64,000 bases of DNA, from positions 2,880,929 to 2,944,928 of the forward strand of contig CP042469.1 in the NCBI GenBank assembly GCA_015243575.1, written 5' to 3'. Positions 7,320-16,207 of the stretch are shown here, piece by piece (the stretch's first letter is position 1; every line of letters begins with the position of its first letter). Source of the stretch: Clostridiales bacterium. GTDB taxonomy: Bacteria > Bacillota > Clostridia > Peptostreptococcales > Anaerovoracaceae. The position numbers and the translations under genes are program-made. The notes under the pieces were generated by a model. The model was not told the DNA's origin, did not search any database, and worked only from the letters and a program-made list of their open reading frames with translations.

Positions 7320-8273
7320 AGACTTTAATTGATGGGTTGTCCCAAGAATTGCTCTTACTGCACCGAACCTGCCTGTTTCGCGCTTACCCAGGCCGTATCC
7401 GATTTTATCAATACTCATTTCAGGTATTTTGATGTAATCCTTTGCGAGACATTTCACGATGCCCATTCCCGTAGGAGTAATCATCTCTGTATTCACATCT
7501 TCCTGGACCATCGGAATACCCGAACCTTCCAGCATTGCCATGACTGCCGGAACCGGAACTGGAAGCAAGCCGTGACGGCATTGTATGAATCCGTTTCCGT
7601 CATGAAGGGTCGAAGCATAAATTATGTCAACATCAAGGGCTGCCACACATATGGCTACACCGACAATATCGACAATCGAATCGATAGCTCCCACCTCATG
7701 AAAATGTACCTGATCAATGGATTTGCCATGAACCTTTGCCTCGGCTCTTGCAATCTCCTCAAAGATTTTCTTGCTGATTTCCTTCGCACCATTGGAAATT
7801 GTGCTATTATCAATGATTTCCTGAATCATTGATAAATTTCGTTCGTTCGAGTGACTGTGGTTGTGATGGTGATCATTGCCTTCGTGGCTGTGTCCATGGT
7901 CGTGATGGTGATCATTGCCTTCGTGGCTGTGTCCATGGTCGTGATGGTGATCATGACCTTTGTGGCTGTGGTCATGGTCGTAACCATGATGGTGATCCTG
8001 CTGCTCATGGCTGTAATCATGTTCGCTACTGTGTTCATGTGCCTCAGGTGCGTTTTCATGGTTCATATGGGATTGCTCGGTCAGTATCACGTCGACATCC
8101 ATCATCTGGATGCTGTGCCTGTCCTTTTTTTGTATCTTGACTTCGTAACCGTCGACCCCCAGCTTGCTTAGTTCTTGTAAAAAGAAATCTTTATCAACCC
8201 CCAGATCCAGCAGTGCCCCAAGGGTCATGTCGCCGCTGATTCCGGAAGTACAGTCCAAATATAATATTTTCAT
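7299..8273 (-). CDS. larC: LarC, nickel insertion protein, N-terminal (LarC1) form with His-rich loop
   Basis: LarC inserts nickel into the pincer cofactor. The 324-residue product has the family N-terminus MKILYLDCTSGISGDMTLGA, a His/Asp-rich insertion (about residues 70-140) with repeats of HDHHHDHGHSHEG type, and the conserved VHFHEVGAIDSIVDIVG block near residue 190. EMITPTGMG lies further on, and the product ends shortly after FGAVRAILG. Full LarC proteins continue for roughly another hundred residues (the LarC2 domain), which is absent here and not seen in other frames downstream. The start at 8273 has GGGAGC upstream. An internal 39-bp DNA repeat encodes the His-rich loop. Confidence 0.9.
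   Translation of the reverse strand: MKILYLDCTSGISGDMTLGALLDLGVDKDFFLQELSKLGVDGYEVKIQKKDRHSIQMMDVDVILTEQSHMNHENAPEAHEHSSEHDYSHEQQDHHHGYDHDHSHKGHDHHHDHGHSHEGNDHHHDHGHSHEGNDHHHNHSHSNERNLSMIQEIIDNSTISNGAKEISKKIFEEIARAEAKVHGKSIDQVHFHEVGAIDSIVDIVGVAICVAALDVDIIYASTLHDGNGFIQCRHGLLPVPVPAVMAMLEGSGIPMVQEDVNTEMITPTGMGIVKCLAKDYIKIPEMSIDKIGYGLGKRETGRFGAVRAILGTTHQLKSMDAQVE
7863..7979. repeat. 39-bp coding tandem repeat in larC
   Basis: Three 39-bp units (7863-7901, 7902-7940, 7941-7979). The first two are identical and the third differs at a few bases. Each encodes 13 residues of the His-rich loop (HGHSHEGNDHHHD). The perfect identity of two units points to recent copy-number change. The loop is likely a nickel store or nickel-binding spacer. 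Confidence 0.9.
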
Positions 8274-8330
8274 TGTGCTCCCTTTTATTTGCAAGTAATA
8301 TTACGCTTTGCGCCGCTGATCAACCAGCTT

Positions 8331-8446
8331 CAAGTTCAGGCTGGTGTTCAGCTCTGCTGTAAAACCGGGCTGATGATTGGCACCGCTTCAAATCTGCTCG
8401 GCTTGTTAGTTCTGCTTTAGATTCGGGCTGATGATCAGCTCCGCTT
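8331..8446. repeat. 58-bp degenerate tandem repeat at the ctfB 3' end
   Basis: Two adjacent 58-bp units (8389-8446 and 8331-8388). On the minus strand both begin AAGCGG-GC, share ATCATCAGCCCG and AGCAGA-CT, and end in TTG. The first unit contains the last codons and the stop of ctfB; the second lies entirely in the spacer toward larC. A third partial unit (AAGCTGGTTGATCAGC) follows. This is the same pattern as at the larC 3' end. Confidence 0.65.
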
Positions 8447-9053
8447 CTGTAGCGGCCTGAACCTCTTCGATGGTATAGCCTTCGTTAATTTCTGTAAGGA
8501 TGATACCCTCCGGAGTAAGCTCCATGACCCCCATCTCCGTGATGATCATGTCCACTACACCCACAGCCGTATACGGCAATCTGCATTCCTTCAGGATCTT
8601 GTGTGCTCCCTTCTGGGTGTGCTGCATGGCGATGATGACCTTCTTTGCGCCTACCACCAGATCCATCGCACCGCCCATGCCTGGCACCATCTTTCCCGGT
8701 ACGATCCAGTTGGCCAAGTTTCCGTGCTGGTCTACCTCAAGGGCGCCCAGAATGGTTGCATCTACATGACCGCCTCGGATGATTCCAAAGGAGGTTGCGC
8801 TGTCAAAGAACATGGCTCCCGGATTTACGGTCACATACTGGGCTCCTGCGTTGACGATGTCCACGTCTTCTTTGCCCTTCTCTGCCGCTGCTCCCATCCC
8901 CATCATTCCGTTTTCTGACTGGAGAATGATATTCACTCCCTCAGGAAGAAAGTTTGCTACCATGGTGGGAAGTCCGATTCCCAGGTTTACCACATCACCG
9001 TCTTTCAGTTCCTTTGCAACTCTTGCGGCAATGATTTCCTTTATATCTGCCAT
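8406..9053 (-). CDS. ctfB: CoA-transferase subunit B (acetate/acetoacetate type)
   Basis: Beta subunit of a heterodimeric 3-oxoacid/acetoacetate CoA-transferase. The 215-residue protein has [16 protein letters not shown] near residue 22 and SENGMMGMG near residue 45, whose Glu is the expected CoA-thioester-forming residue, as well as [20 protein letters not shown]. The start at 9053 (MADIKEI) is chosen over an upstream in-frame codon because it gives the usual N-terminus; it overlaps ctfA by 13 bases. Its likely job in this cluster is moving CoA between acetyl-CoA or another acyl-CoA and acetoacetate. Confidence 0.92.
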   Translation of the reverse strand: MADIKEIIAARVAKELKDGDVVNLGIGLPTMVANFLPEGVNIILQSENGMMGMGAAAEKGKEDVDIVNAGAQYVTVNPGAMFFDSATSFGIIRGGHVDATILGALEVDQHGNLANWIVPGKMVPGMGGAMDLVVGAKKVIIAMQHTQKGAHKILKECRLPYTAVGVVDMIITEMGVMELTPEGIILTEINEGYTIEEVQAATEAELIISPNLKQN

Positions 9054-9721
9054 GGCATTTCCCCTCCTACGATGGCATCCACAAAGATGCCCGATGTCAC
9101 TACATTGTTCGGATCTATGGCTCCGATTTCCACGATCTCGCATGCGCCTACTATCACATAGCTTGCCGCTGCGGCCATCATGGGATTAAAGGTTCTTGTG
9201 GTCCCGTTATAGGTTGTATTGCCAAATTCATCCGTTACAGAGCCTCTGATGAGAGCGAAATCTGCCTTTAGCGGCTTCTCCAGAAGATAGTCTCTGCCGT
9301 CAACATGGATGACCTCCTTGCCCTCTGCAACGATGGTTCCCACTCCCGTAGGCGTGAGAAAGCCGCCAAGGCCTGCACCGCCTGCTCTGATCTGCTCAGC
9401 CAAGGTTCCCTGAGGCACCAGGATGCATTCCAGCTTATCTTCCTCAATGTCGGTGTTCATTCTCCTCGCCACCTCGGGGTTAAGTCCCACATGGGATGCA
9501 ATGAGGGTTTTGATCTGACCGCTCGAGACCAGCTTTCCAACGCCTCTTCCCGGCACCCCCGCATCATTGCAAATGACAGTGAGATGTTTCACACCCTTTT
9601 CTACAAGGGCGTCTATGAGAATTTCCGGTGTTCCGCAGGCCATAAACCCGCCGACCATGACGGACGCCCCATCCTTTATTTCAGCGACAGCTTCCACTGC
9701 TGTCATGATTTTATTCTTCAC
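9041..9721 (-). CDS. ctfA: CoA-transferase subunit A (acetate/acetoacetate type)
   Basis: Alpha subunit partner of the downstream gene. 226 residues, with the CoA-transferase family I signature [18 protein letters not shown] near residue 22, [18 protein letters not shown] near residue 105 and [12 protein letters not shown] near residue 180. It starts with GTG behind AAGGAG. The stop lies inside ctfB, so the two are translationally coupled. The substrate pair is inferred from context (thiolase, BKACE), not from the sequence itself. Confidence 0.92.
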   Translation of the reverse strand: MKNKIMTAVEAVAEIKDGASVMVGGFMACGTPEILIDALVEKGVKHLTVICNDAGVPGRGVGKLVSSGQIKTLIASHVGLNPEVARRMNTDIEEDKLECILVPQGTLAEQIRAGGAGLGGFLTPTGVGTIVAEGKEVIHVDGRDYLLEKPLKADFALIRGSVTDEFGNTTYNGTTRTFNPMMAAAASYVIVGACEIVEIGAIDPNNVVTSGIFVDAIVGGEMPWQI

Positions 9722-9766
9722 TTGCTTGCTCCTTTTTCATTGGAATTCACTCTGATAGGGTATCGG

Positions 9767-10066
9767 TTACGCAGTAGGTCTCAGACAGCCAGACTCTTTC
9801 ATTGCCGTCTGATACATCTCATCCCAGCTCTCGAATGCGGTCTTTCCTTTTACGCAGCAGTCAAAAGCCATCCTGTCCCCGACAATAAAATCAGCACTCC
9901 AGTTCACAAAGACAGCTCCGGCAAACCGGAATTCCTCAAAGGACTCGTAATTTGTATACTTCTTCATAAATCCATCATGAAACAGTGCTTCCAACTCTTC
10001 GTTGCTTTCATAGATCGCCAGCATTTTCGTCCGTTCATGTTCGTTCCGATAAGATTCACCCATCAT
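9767..10066 (-). CDS. Small hypothetical protein in the CoA operon
   Basis: About 100 residues and not recognised. It is acidic and rich in aromatic residues (ESFEEFRFAGAVFVNWSADF), with a CC pair near residue 72 and the ending GCLRPTA. There is no signal peptide or membrane helix. GGAGGGAG lies just upstream of two consecutive ATGs (10066 and 10063), supporting real translation. It sits between the dehydrogenase gene and ctfA in one operon, so it may be an accessory or small enzyme subunit of the pathway. Confidence 0.65.
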   Translation of the reverse strand: MMGESYRNEHERTKMLAIYESNEELEALFHDGFMKKYTNYESFEEFRFAGAVFVNWSADFIVGDRMAFDCCVKGKTAFESWDEMYQTAMKESGCLRPTA

Positions 10067-10156
10067 ATTCTCCCTCCAAAGCAAAATATACGGTTTGGGT
10101 TTTAACAGATCCACCGTCAAGCCCAAACCGCAACGTTACCCTTCTTTTGGCACGTA

Positions 10157-11104
10157 TCAGAGCCGTTCTAAAATCCGTGCAACTTTTATCAACTTTTCCG
10201 TTAAATTCTTTTTTTCAAATTCTATCTTTTCCTGTGTCCATGGGAGCAGCCCTTCTCCGGTTTTGAAACCAAGCTTTCCCTGATTCAACTTCTCGACCAG
10301 GATTGGAGACGGTTCTTTCGAGCAGCTCAAATCCCGAAACAAATAGCTGTGAATGGAATGGGTCAGATCCAGCCCTCCCATATCCATTACCGTAACAGGC
10401 GCCATGATGCCGAGTCTCATGCCAAAACCGTATTTAATGGCATCGTCCACTGCCTCGGGTTCTGCAATACCCTGCTCAATGATATACAGTGCTTCACGAA
10501 ACAGTGCATGCTGCATGCGGTTTGCCAGAAATCCGGGTACATCCTTATTGACAACGACAGGTTTTTTACCGGCGTCTGTAAGCAATGTACAGGTTCTCTT
10601 CACTGTCTGTTCCGATACATATTTTGTTTTTACCACCTCTACAAGCGGAATCAGATACGCTGGATTCCAATAGTGGGTTCCAATAATCCGCTCTTTATTC
10701 TCAGCCTTCTCTGCGATTTCTGTAATACTGATAGCTGATGTGTTTGAGGCAAGGATCGTGTCTTTCGGACATAAACGATCAAGCTCTGCAAAGTAGTCCT
10801 GTTTTATTTTTAGATCTTCAATGATGCATTCAAAGATAATATCTGCAAACCCGGCAGCTTCTTCAAGAGATTCGGTAATGCTGATCCGTTTCATGATTTC
10901 AGGTATTTCTTCTGCTGTTATCACCTGGTTTTCTTTCAAAATCTCAAGAGAGCTTCTGATTCTTCCGAGTGGGTCGGATTTCTGATCTGCTTCGCAAGTA
11001 TAAATCAACATAACTTGAAATCCTTTTATTGCGAAAAGCTGACCAATTCCTGCTCCCATGGTACCCGCGCCAAGTACCGCTATTCTTTTTATTTCATTTT
11101 TCAT
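10157..11104 (-). CDS. 3-hydroxyacyl-CoA dehydrogenase-like enzyme
   Basis: 315-residue NAD-dependent dehydrogenase. The N-terminal Rossmann domain has VLGAGTMGAGIGQLFA; the catalytic region reads TSAISITEIAE and GTHYWNPAYLIPLVEVV, where the His pairs with a Glu in the LVEVV stretch. The C-terminal dimerisation domain carries DVPGFLANRMQHALFREA and YGFGMRLGIMAP. Classical 3-hydroxybutyryl-CoA dehydrogenases read HFFNP where this has HYWNP. With a BKACE in the same regulon the substrate could be a free beta-hydroxy acid, as in carnitine dehydrogenase, rather than a CoA ester; that is inference. SD AAGGAA precedes the ATG. Confidence 0.88.
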   Translation of the reverse strand: MKNEIKRIAVLGAGTMGAGIGQLFAIKGFQVMLIYTCEADQKSDPLGRIRSSLEILKENQVITAEEIPEIMKRISITESLEEAAGFADIIFECIIEDLKIKQDYFAELDRLCPKDTILASNTSAISITEIAEKAENKERIIGTHYWNPAYLIPLVEVVKTKYVSEQTVKRTCTLLTDAGKKPVVVNKDVPGFLANRMQHALFREALYIIEQGIAEPEAVDDAIKYGFGMRLGIMAPVTVMDMGGLDLTHSIHSYLFRDLSCSKEPSPILVEKLNQGKLGFKTGEGLLPWTQEKIEFEKKNLTEKLIKVARILERL

Positions 11105-11128
11105 GCAATCATTCCTTAATCGGCTTGT

Positions 11129-11935
11129 TTAAAAAACGCCGTACTTGTAGATTCTGTCCGGTACATCCTGATTGATATCGTCTTCATCAACGAACGCCAC
11201 CGCGCGGACAATTGTACCGTCACCCATATACCATCTTAAAGGAAATGCGCAGAACATAAATCTTTTGCCTGTAACCTTATCAAGATCACCGCCAAGGTTT
11301 TCGATCCCCATTACATTATTTCTCATAAGAATGTCATGGCAAGGCTCCCATTCAGGAAAATCCTCAATTGGCGGATGGCCGAACATTTCGGTATATTCAT
11401 CAATTAGTCTTGGCACGAAAGGACCCGGACCGTGATCGATCATATAGGTATAACAGGGGTGATCAATGGCCTGCATGTCAAATCCGACACCCTTTACCTT
11501 CTTTTCTACAAACCACTTAGCGCCTTCAATGGAAAGTCCCGGGCTGTACATAAAGTAATCGTCGTTCTCTCCCCATCTTCTGTGAGTACCTGTATTCAGG
11601 AGAACCCAGTCTCCTTCTTTGATGGTCGGGGTGGCATTTTCCAGGTCTTCAACCGTGATCAGCTCCCATTTTTTCTTTGGAATGCTCACGCACACTGCTT
11701 CACCATAGTAATTTTCCAGTGGAAGCTCATGGGTATATGGGCTTTCCGGAATAACGTGCGCAGGTGAGTCTGCATGCGTTGAGTTATGCATATGAAAATC
11801 GTTGAAGGTCTGAAGTAATCTGTAGTGCATCGGCATATGATTTACTCTGTCGATGTGGAAGTCTCCGTTAGACGGCCAAAGCGGATTACCTCTTCCAAAC
11901 GGATGTGATAAATCGACTAATTTTGTTTTTCCCAT
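11129..11935 (-). CDS. Cyclase-family metal hydrolase (kynurenine formamidase-like)
   Basis: 268-residue protein of the cyclase/kynurenine-formamidase fold. The metal motif reads HNSTHADSPAH (residues about 50-60), corresponding to the family HxGTHxDxPxH with Ser in place of Gly and Ser in place of the last Pro-adjacent residue. LVDLSHPFGRGNPLWP at the N-terminus and GVGFDMQAIDHP near residue 150 also fit. Members hydrolyse amides or lactones. It is the first gene of the operon behind the sigma-54 promoter at 11994-12009, so it probably acts early in the pathway. SD GGAG lies seven bases upstream. Confidence 0.85.
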   Translation of the reverse strand: MGKTKLVDLSHPFGRGNPLWPSNGDFHIDRVNHMPMHYRLLQTFNDFHMHNSTHADSPAHVIPESPYTHELPLENYYGEAVCVSIPKKKWELITVEDLENATPTIKEGDWVLLNTGTHRRWGENDDYFMYSPGLSIEGAKWFVEKKVKGVGFDMQAIDHPCYTYMIDHGPGPFVPRLIDEYTEMFGHPPIEDFPEWEPCHDILMRNNVMGIENLGGDLDKVTGKRFMFCAFPLRWYMGDGTIVRAVAFVDEDDINQDVPDRIYKYGVF

Positions 11936-11993
11936 TGTAGTTCTCCTCTTTTTATTTTTGATCCGATGTGTGTCGGATTTGCTAATATATAAC

Positions 11994-12009
11994 GCAAGGA
12001 CCGTGCCAA
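11994..12009 (-). promoter_or_regulatory. Sigma-54 promoter of the cyclase operon
   Basis: Minus strand reads TTGGCACGGTCCTTGCG, a near-perfect -24/-12 element with GG and GC separated by exactly ten bases. Transcription is expected near 11983, about 48 bases before the cyclase ATG. The sigma-54 activator gene begins 430 bases away on the other strand. Confidence 0.88.
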
Positions 12010-12121
12010 AATTGTCTCTTCAGAACATTTTGCAATGAAGTTTTGTATCTCTTGAATTCAGCCGTTCTCATTAATATTTGCAGCCGATGCGGCCCCGGCG
12101 AGTTCGAAAATACAGCAATTC

Positions 12122-12150
12122 TTGTTGCACAGAGTCAGATTTGTTGCAAC
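12122..12150. promoter_or_regulatory. Putative activator (UAS) sites
   Basis: Two TTGTTGCA copies (12122-12129 and 12141-12148, the second extended to TTGTTGCAAC) lie about 115-150 bases upstream of the sigma-54 promoter at 11994-12009. The same heptamer occurs in both orientations between the divergent sigma-54 promoters at 19 kb. This is the usual distance for binding sites of enhancer-binding proteins. Inference. Confidence 0.5.
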
Positions 12151-12240
12151 CGTGCATCCCGGATAAATTTTCCCGCATGCAATTGGTTTGAAAAGAGAAC
12201 ATTATTTTGATATACTAATAACAAGATAAATTTATTACTA

Positions 12241-12402
12241 AGGAAGTGCTGATTTAATGGAGTGTGCGCAGATGGTCGAGGAAATTTTTCGATTGGCAAG
12301 GAAAAAAACGCAGCAATAGCGGCGCTATTGCGAGGATTTTTGACACCGCCAAGCGAAAAATTAACCGATTAGATGTGCGCACAGAATTAATCAGAGCTTC
12401 CC
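12241..12402. repeat. 162-bp imperfect palindromic element (MITE-like)
   Basis: The left end AGGAAGTGCTGATTTAAT and right end AATTAATCAGAGCTTCCCT are inverted. Inner arms also pair: GTGTGCGCAG with GTGCGCAC, AATTTTTCG-TTGGC with GCCAAGCGAAAAATT, and the centre GCAATAGCG-G-CGCTATTGC. The whole element folds into one long hairpin. It has no ORF. It lies between the sigma-54 promoter region and the activator gene. Its ends match the shorter element at 3747-3807. Confidence 0.75.
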
Positions 12403-12435
12403 TAAGGTTCTGTTTTTAAGATACGAGGCTTTACT

Positions 12436-13959
12436 ATGGATCAAGTACTTGCAATCATAAAGATTTGCGAAAAAATAAATAAGGCGCTGCCGTCAATCAA
12501 GGAACCTGCTGCGGAGACGCTGCTTCATGAGATTCTTTCCGATCTGAAGGTTTTTTTGGACAAAGGGATAGACTTTAAAGAAGTGGTCGACAGTCTGGAT
12601 GACAGTATTTTCATCACCGACGGTGAGGGGAAAGTTCTGTACGTAAATCCCGCTTATGAACAAAATACGGGTATCCTTCCCAGGGAGGTTCTCTTCCGCT
12701 ATGTGCAGGAGATCCTGGACGAGGGCAAGCTGTTCACCGGAGGCGCAACCATGGATGTCATCGAAACCGGTAAGAAGGCATTTCGCCTCTCTACCATCAT
12801 CAAAAATGATCCGCCCAGAGTTGGTTATGCAGTGGGCGTGCCCATTATCGATAATGATGACAAGCTGAAGCAGGTGGTCGTCAGTAGCCGTCCCATTCTG
12901 ACGCTGAAAGCGCTTCAGGAAGATTACGAACGGTTCCTCGACGAAGTGAAAATGATTCAGGAACCCGGCAACATCAGAATCATACCAAACTCGGACACCA
13001 GTGATCTTACCAAACGGATGATCGGTTCCAGCGAAACAGTAAAGAAGGTGTGGAATCTCATCGGGCTCATTGCGGATACCGATGCGACGGTTTTAATCAC
13101 AGGGGAATCAGGTGTGGGGAAAGAGGTTGTTGCAGATGAAATCTATCGCCGCAGCAACCGAAATCAAAAACCCTTTATCAAGGTAAACTGTGCATCCATT
13201 CCATCAAACCTGCTGGAATCAGAGCTCTTTGGATATGAAAAAGGGGCTTTTTCTGGCGCAAGCTCTTCCGGCAAGCAGGGACTTTTTGAAATGGCCAACA
13301 GTGGTATTCTGCTGTTGGATGAAATCGGTGATATGCCCATGGATCTGCAGGCGAAGCTGCTTCGCGCCATCCAAAGCAGAGAAATCACCCGGGTTGGAGG
13401 GACAAAAGTAATTCCGCTTGATATCCGGATCATCGCACTGACAAATTCTGATCTGAAGCAGAAAATTAAAGAAGGCTCCTTCCGCAGCGATTTATATTAC
13501 CGACTCAGCGTAATTCCCATTCATTTGGACCCGCTGAGAGCGCATACGGAAGACATTGAAGATCTCAGCCGCTACTTTATCGATATTTACTCTCATAAGC
13601 ATAAGCGGACCATCAATCTCACTCAAAAAAATATTTCGCTGATGAAACTGTACTCCTGGCCGGGCAACATAAGAGAACTGGAGAATGTCATAGAGTATCT
13701 TGTGATCTGCTGTTCCGGTACTGCTGAGGTCGAGGACAATATGCTAAAGGGAATCCTCGGTATTTCGGGAACAGAAAAGAATGCGAACGATGCTTTTGAT
13801 TTAACAAAATCCGTGGAGCAATTTGAGAAGCAGCAGATTGAGAAAGTTCTCAGCATCGCTTCAAACCTAAGGGAAGCGGGAGAGATGCTGAACGTCAATG
13901 CCTCAACCATCAGCAGAAAAATAAAGCAATACGGAATTGAATATCTCAACGCAAGATAA
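12436..13959 (+). CDS. PAS-domain sigma-54-dependent transcriptional activator
   Basis: 507 residues. An N-terminal helical region (1-55) is followed by a PAS sensor (about 58-170, [20 protein letters not shown]), an AAA+ domain (about 200-430) and a Fis-type HTH (about 465-505, [20 protein letters not shown]). Walker A is GESGVGKE near residue 224, the sigma-54 contact loop reads GAFSGA in place of GAFTGA, and Walker B is [10 protein letters not shown]. No receiver domain is present, so it should sense a small molecule or redox state directly. Its gene lies between two operons and one divergent gene that all carry sigma-54 promoters, so it is the likely regulator of the island. Confidence 0.93.
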   Translation: MDQVLAIIKICEKINKALPSIKEPAAETLLHEILSDLKVFLDKGIDFKEVVDSLDDSIFITDGEGKVLYVNPAYEQNTGILPREVLFRYVQEILDEGKLFTGGATMDVIETGKKAFRLSTIIKNDPPRVGYAVGVPIIDNDDKLKQVVVSSRPILTLKALQEDYERFLDEVKMIQEPGNIRIIPNSDTSDLTKRMIGSSETVKKVWNLIGLIADTDATVLITGESGVGKEVVADEIYRRSNRNQKPFIKVNCASIPSNLLESELFGYEKGAFSGASSSGKQGLFEMANSGILLLDEIGDMPMDLQAKLLRAIQSREITRVGGTKVIPLDIRIIALTNSDLKQKIKEGSFRSDLYYRLSVIPIHLDPLRAHTEDIEDLSRYFIDIYSHKHKRTINLTQKNISLMKLYSWPGNIRELENVIEYLVICCSGTAEVEDNMLKGILGISGTEKNANDAFDLTKSVEQFEKQQIEKVLSIASNLREAGEMLNVNASTISRKIKQYGIEYLNAR

Positions 13960-13997
13960 AATAGTGCGAATGAATCAGTACTTCCCCAAAACAACAA

Positions 13998-14040
13998 GAC
14001 TGCGCCAGGCGGGTTACATGCCGGACGCAGTCCTTTTTTT
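13998..14040 (+). terminator. Intrinsic terminator of the sigma-54 activator gene
   Basis: GACTGCG (13998-14004) pairs with CGCAGTC (14026-14032), with an inner GGCGGG/GCCGG-like stem, followed by eight bases almost all T. It lies 38 bases after the activator stop, in the convergent gap before the larE 3' end. Confidence 0.8.
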
Positions 14041-14088
14041 CGATCTGAATGAACCCCTGGCAAGGAATGCTCATCCATCGTGTATCAC

Positions 14089-14913
14089 TTATCCTATTGA
14101 TGCTGGGTCTATTGTCTCATTCATGCTTCCGGTGCGGTAACCGGTGATATCCAGTGTCACGTAAATAAATCCAATCTCTTTTAACTGCTCCTGAAGAGTA
14201 AATCGCGTGCTTTTCTCCATGAGCTTTTCAAACTGGCTTTCGTCGATCTCGATTCTGGCCAAGGTTCCGTGATGTCTGACTCTAACCTGCCGAAAGCCCA
14301 TATCAAGCAGAATCTGTTCCGCCAGGTCAACCATTTTTAGTTTCTCCGCGGTGATGCTTTCTCCATACGGAAATCTTGAAGATAGACAAGCAAAGGATTG
14401 TTTCTCCCAGGTCGGAAGCCCCATCTCTTTTGATAGTTTTCGAATTTCTTCCTTTGAAAGTTCAGCGTACCGCAAGGGGCTTTTGATGCCAAGTTCGGAA
14501 ACGGCATCCAGACCCGGCCTGTAATCACCCATATCATCCATGTTGGACCCTTCGAGAATTTCTTTGTATCCATTTTTCCATGCAATTTCACGCATTTTTG
14601 AAAAGAGCTCGTGCTTGCAAAGATAACAACGATTCAGTGGATTACTTGAAAATCCCTCGATATCCAGTTCCTCAGAATCGACGATGAGGTGCTGGATATT
14701 ATTTTCTTTCGTAAAAAGAATTGCTTCGTTCAGTTCTCTCTCGGGAAAACTGCAGGACCGAGCCGTTACTGCCACAACACGGTCTCCCAGAACCTCTTGC
14801 GCTGTCTTCAGCAAAAAGGTAGAATCAACTCCTCCGGAAAATGCAACAGCCACACTTTCCATACCCCGTATATACTTCATTAATTGCTCGCGCTTTTTCT
14901 GTATGTTTGTCAT
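14089..14913 (-). CDS. larE: LarE, sulfur transferase for nickel-pincer cofactor
   Basis: LarE activates the pyridinium dicarboxylate with ATP and inserts sulfur to make the thiocarboxylates that hold nickel. 274 residues. The PP-loop is SGGVDST near residue 26. Three cysteines stand out: C96 and C99 in NRCYLCKH and C176 in FACLSSR. C176 matches the sacrificial cysteine of Lactobacillus LarE; having all three suggests the iron-sulfur-cluster type of LarE reported from Thermotoga. It is the last gene of the DUF362-MFS-thiolase operon, 17 bases after the thiolase stop. Confidence 0.92.
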   Translation of the reverse strand: MTNIQKKREQLMKYIRGMESVAVAFSGGVDSTFLLKTAQEVLGDRVVAVTARSCSFPERELNEAILFTKENNIQHLIVDSEELDIEGFSSNPLNRCYLCKHELFSKMREIAWKNGYKEILEGSNMDDMGDYRPGLDAVSELGIKSPLRYAELSKEEIRKLSKEMGLPTWEKQSFACLSSRFPYGESITAEKLKMVDLAEQILLDMGFRQVRVRHHGTLARIEIDESQFEKLMEKSTRFTLQEQLKEIGFIYVTLDITGYRTGSMNETIDPASIG

Positions 14914-14930
14914 AACTCTTAACCCTCAGA

Positions 14931-16112
14931 TTATTTCACGTTTTCGATGACAATAGCGGTACCCATTCCGCCGCCTGCACAGAGGGTGGCGAGACCGTAG
15001 GTATTTCCCCTGCGCTTCATCTCATAAATCATAGAAATGACGATTCGGCTGCCGGTGGCTCCGACGGGATGTCCGAGAGAAATGCCTCCCCCATTGACAT
15101 TCAGCTTATCTCTGTCGATTCCCAGGGTTTTTTCGCAAGCAATGCATTGTGCTGCGAACGCTTCGTTAATCTCAAAAAGATCGATGTCCTTTATGGAAAG
15201 TCCTGCTTTTTGCAGTGCCTTCTGAGAGGCACTGATGGGGCCAATCCCCATAACCTCCGGTTCCACACCGGTTGTGGCAGTGGAAATGACTCTCGCCAAA
15301 ATAGGCAGGCCTAGACTTCTTGCCGTCTCCTCCTCCATAAGCAGCACCCCGGAAGCAGCATCATTCATTCCCGACGAATTGCCCGCGGTTACGGTTCCAC
15401 CATCTTTAAAAGTTGCCTTCAACTTAGCCAACCCTTCCATCGAAGCTTCTCGTCTCGGATGCTCATCGACAAGAAAGGTTTTATCTCCTTTTTTACCTGA
15501 AATGGTTATAGGAATGATCTCTTCTTTAAATTTACCGTCATCTATCGCTGCGGCTGCTCTCTGTTGACTTAACAGTGCAAATTCGTCCTGATCCTGTCTC
15601 GTAACGCCATATTGTTCTGCCACATTTTCGGCTGTAATTCCCATGGCAGGACCCACGCCCAGGTTCGTAAGAGAATCCCACATGGAATCACGCAGCTCGC
15701 TGTGTCCGAATTTCTTGCCGTATCTTCCGTCAAATACCATGTGGGGCGCTGCGCTCATACTGTCCGCACCTCCGGCCATGATGCAGTCTGCTTCTCCAGC
15801 CTTGATCTGATAATATCCCAGCTGAATGGATGACATGGAAGAAGTACAGTTCCGGTGAACTGTAATTCCGGGGATCGTTACAGGCAGCCCGGCTTTCACT
15901 GCCGCTACTCTTGCGAGATTGTTTTCTTTGTAGGTTCTCTGGTAATTACAACCCCAAATGACATCATCGATCAATTCCGGCTTTACACCGGACCTGGTGA
16001 CCAAAGACTGCATTACTGGAATTGAAAGATCCAGTGCCGTGATTTCTTTAAACTGTCCGCCGATGGTCCCGATTGGGGTTCTGCATCCCGCGACAATTAC
16101 AACATTTCTCAT
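14931..16112 (-). CDS. Acetyl-CoA acetyltransferase (thiolase)
   Basis: Reversible condensation of two acetyl-CoA to acetoacetyl-CoA; in this cluster the cleavage direction makes most sense. 393 residues. The nucleophilic Cys lies in HRNCTSSMSSIQLGY near residue 89, the His motif in GGGISLGHPVGATGSR near residue 345, and the second Cys in LATLCAGGGMGTA near the C-terminus. The start at 16112 (MRNVVIVAGCRTPIG) has CGGAGG upstream and is preferred over an in-frame codon 21 bases earlier. Downstream of the MFS gene in one operon. Confidence 0.94.
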   Translation of the reverse strand: MRNVVIVAGCRTPIGTIGGQFKEITALDLSIPVMQSLVTRSGVKPELIDDVIWGCNYQRTYKENNLARVAAVKAGLPVTIPGITVHRNCTSSMSSIQLGYYQIKAGEADCIMAGGADSMSAAPHMVFDGRYGKKFGHSELRDSMWDSLTNLGVGPAMGITAENVAEQYGVTRQDQDEFALLSQQRAAAAIDDGKFKEEIIPITISGKKGDKTFLVDEHPRREASMEGLAKLKATFKDGGTVTAGNSSGMNDAASGVLLMEEETARSLGLPILARVISTATTGVEPEVMGIGPISASQKALQKAGLSIKDIDLFEINEAFAAQCIACEKTLGIDRDKLNVNGGGISLGHPVGATGSRIVISMIYEMKRRGNTYGLATLCAGGGMGTAIVIENVK

Positions 16113-16207
16113 GTATTCCTCCGTATGCGGCAACGACCCCGCCGGCTTTCCGCCGAAGAGGCCGTTGTCATATTTTCGTTTTGTATTTTTTCTTTTATTT
16201 TCTCATG

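Noticed and set aside
7863-7979. Possible CRISPR-like direct repeats
   Set aside because: Units are adjacent without spacers and encode the His-rich loop in frame.
7829-8171. Two plus-strand frames rich in Val/Met or Cys/Gly opposite the His-rich part of larC
   Set aside because: They exist only because the complement of a repeated His/Asp codon tract stays open; no ribosome binding site and the larC frame is clearly the real one.
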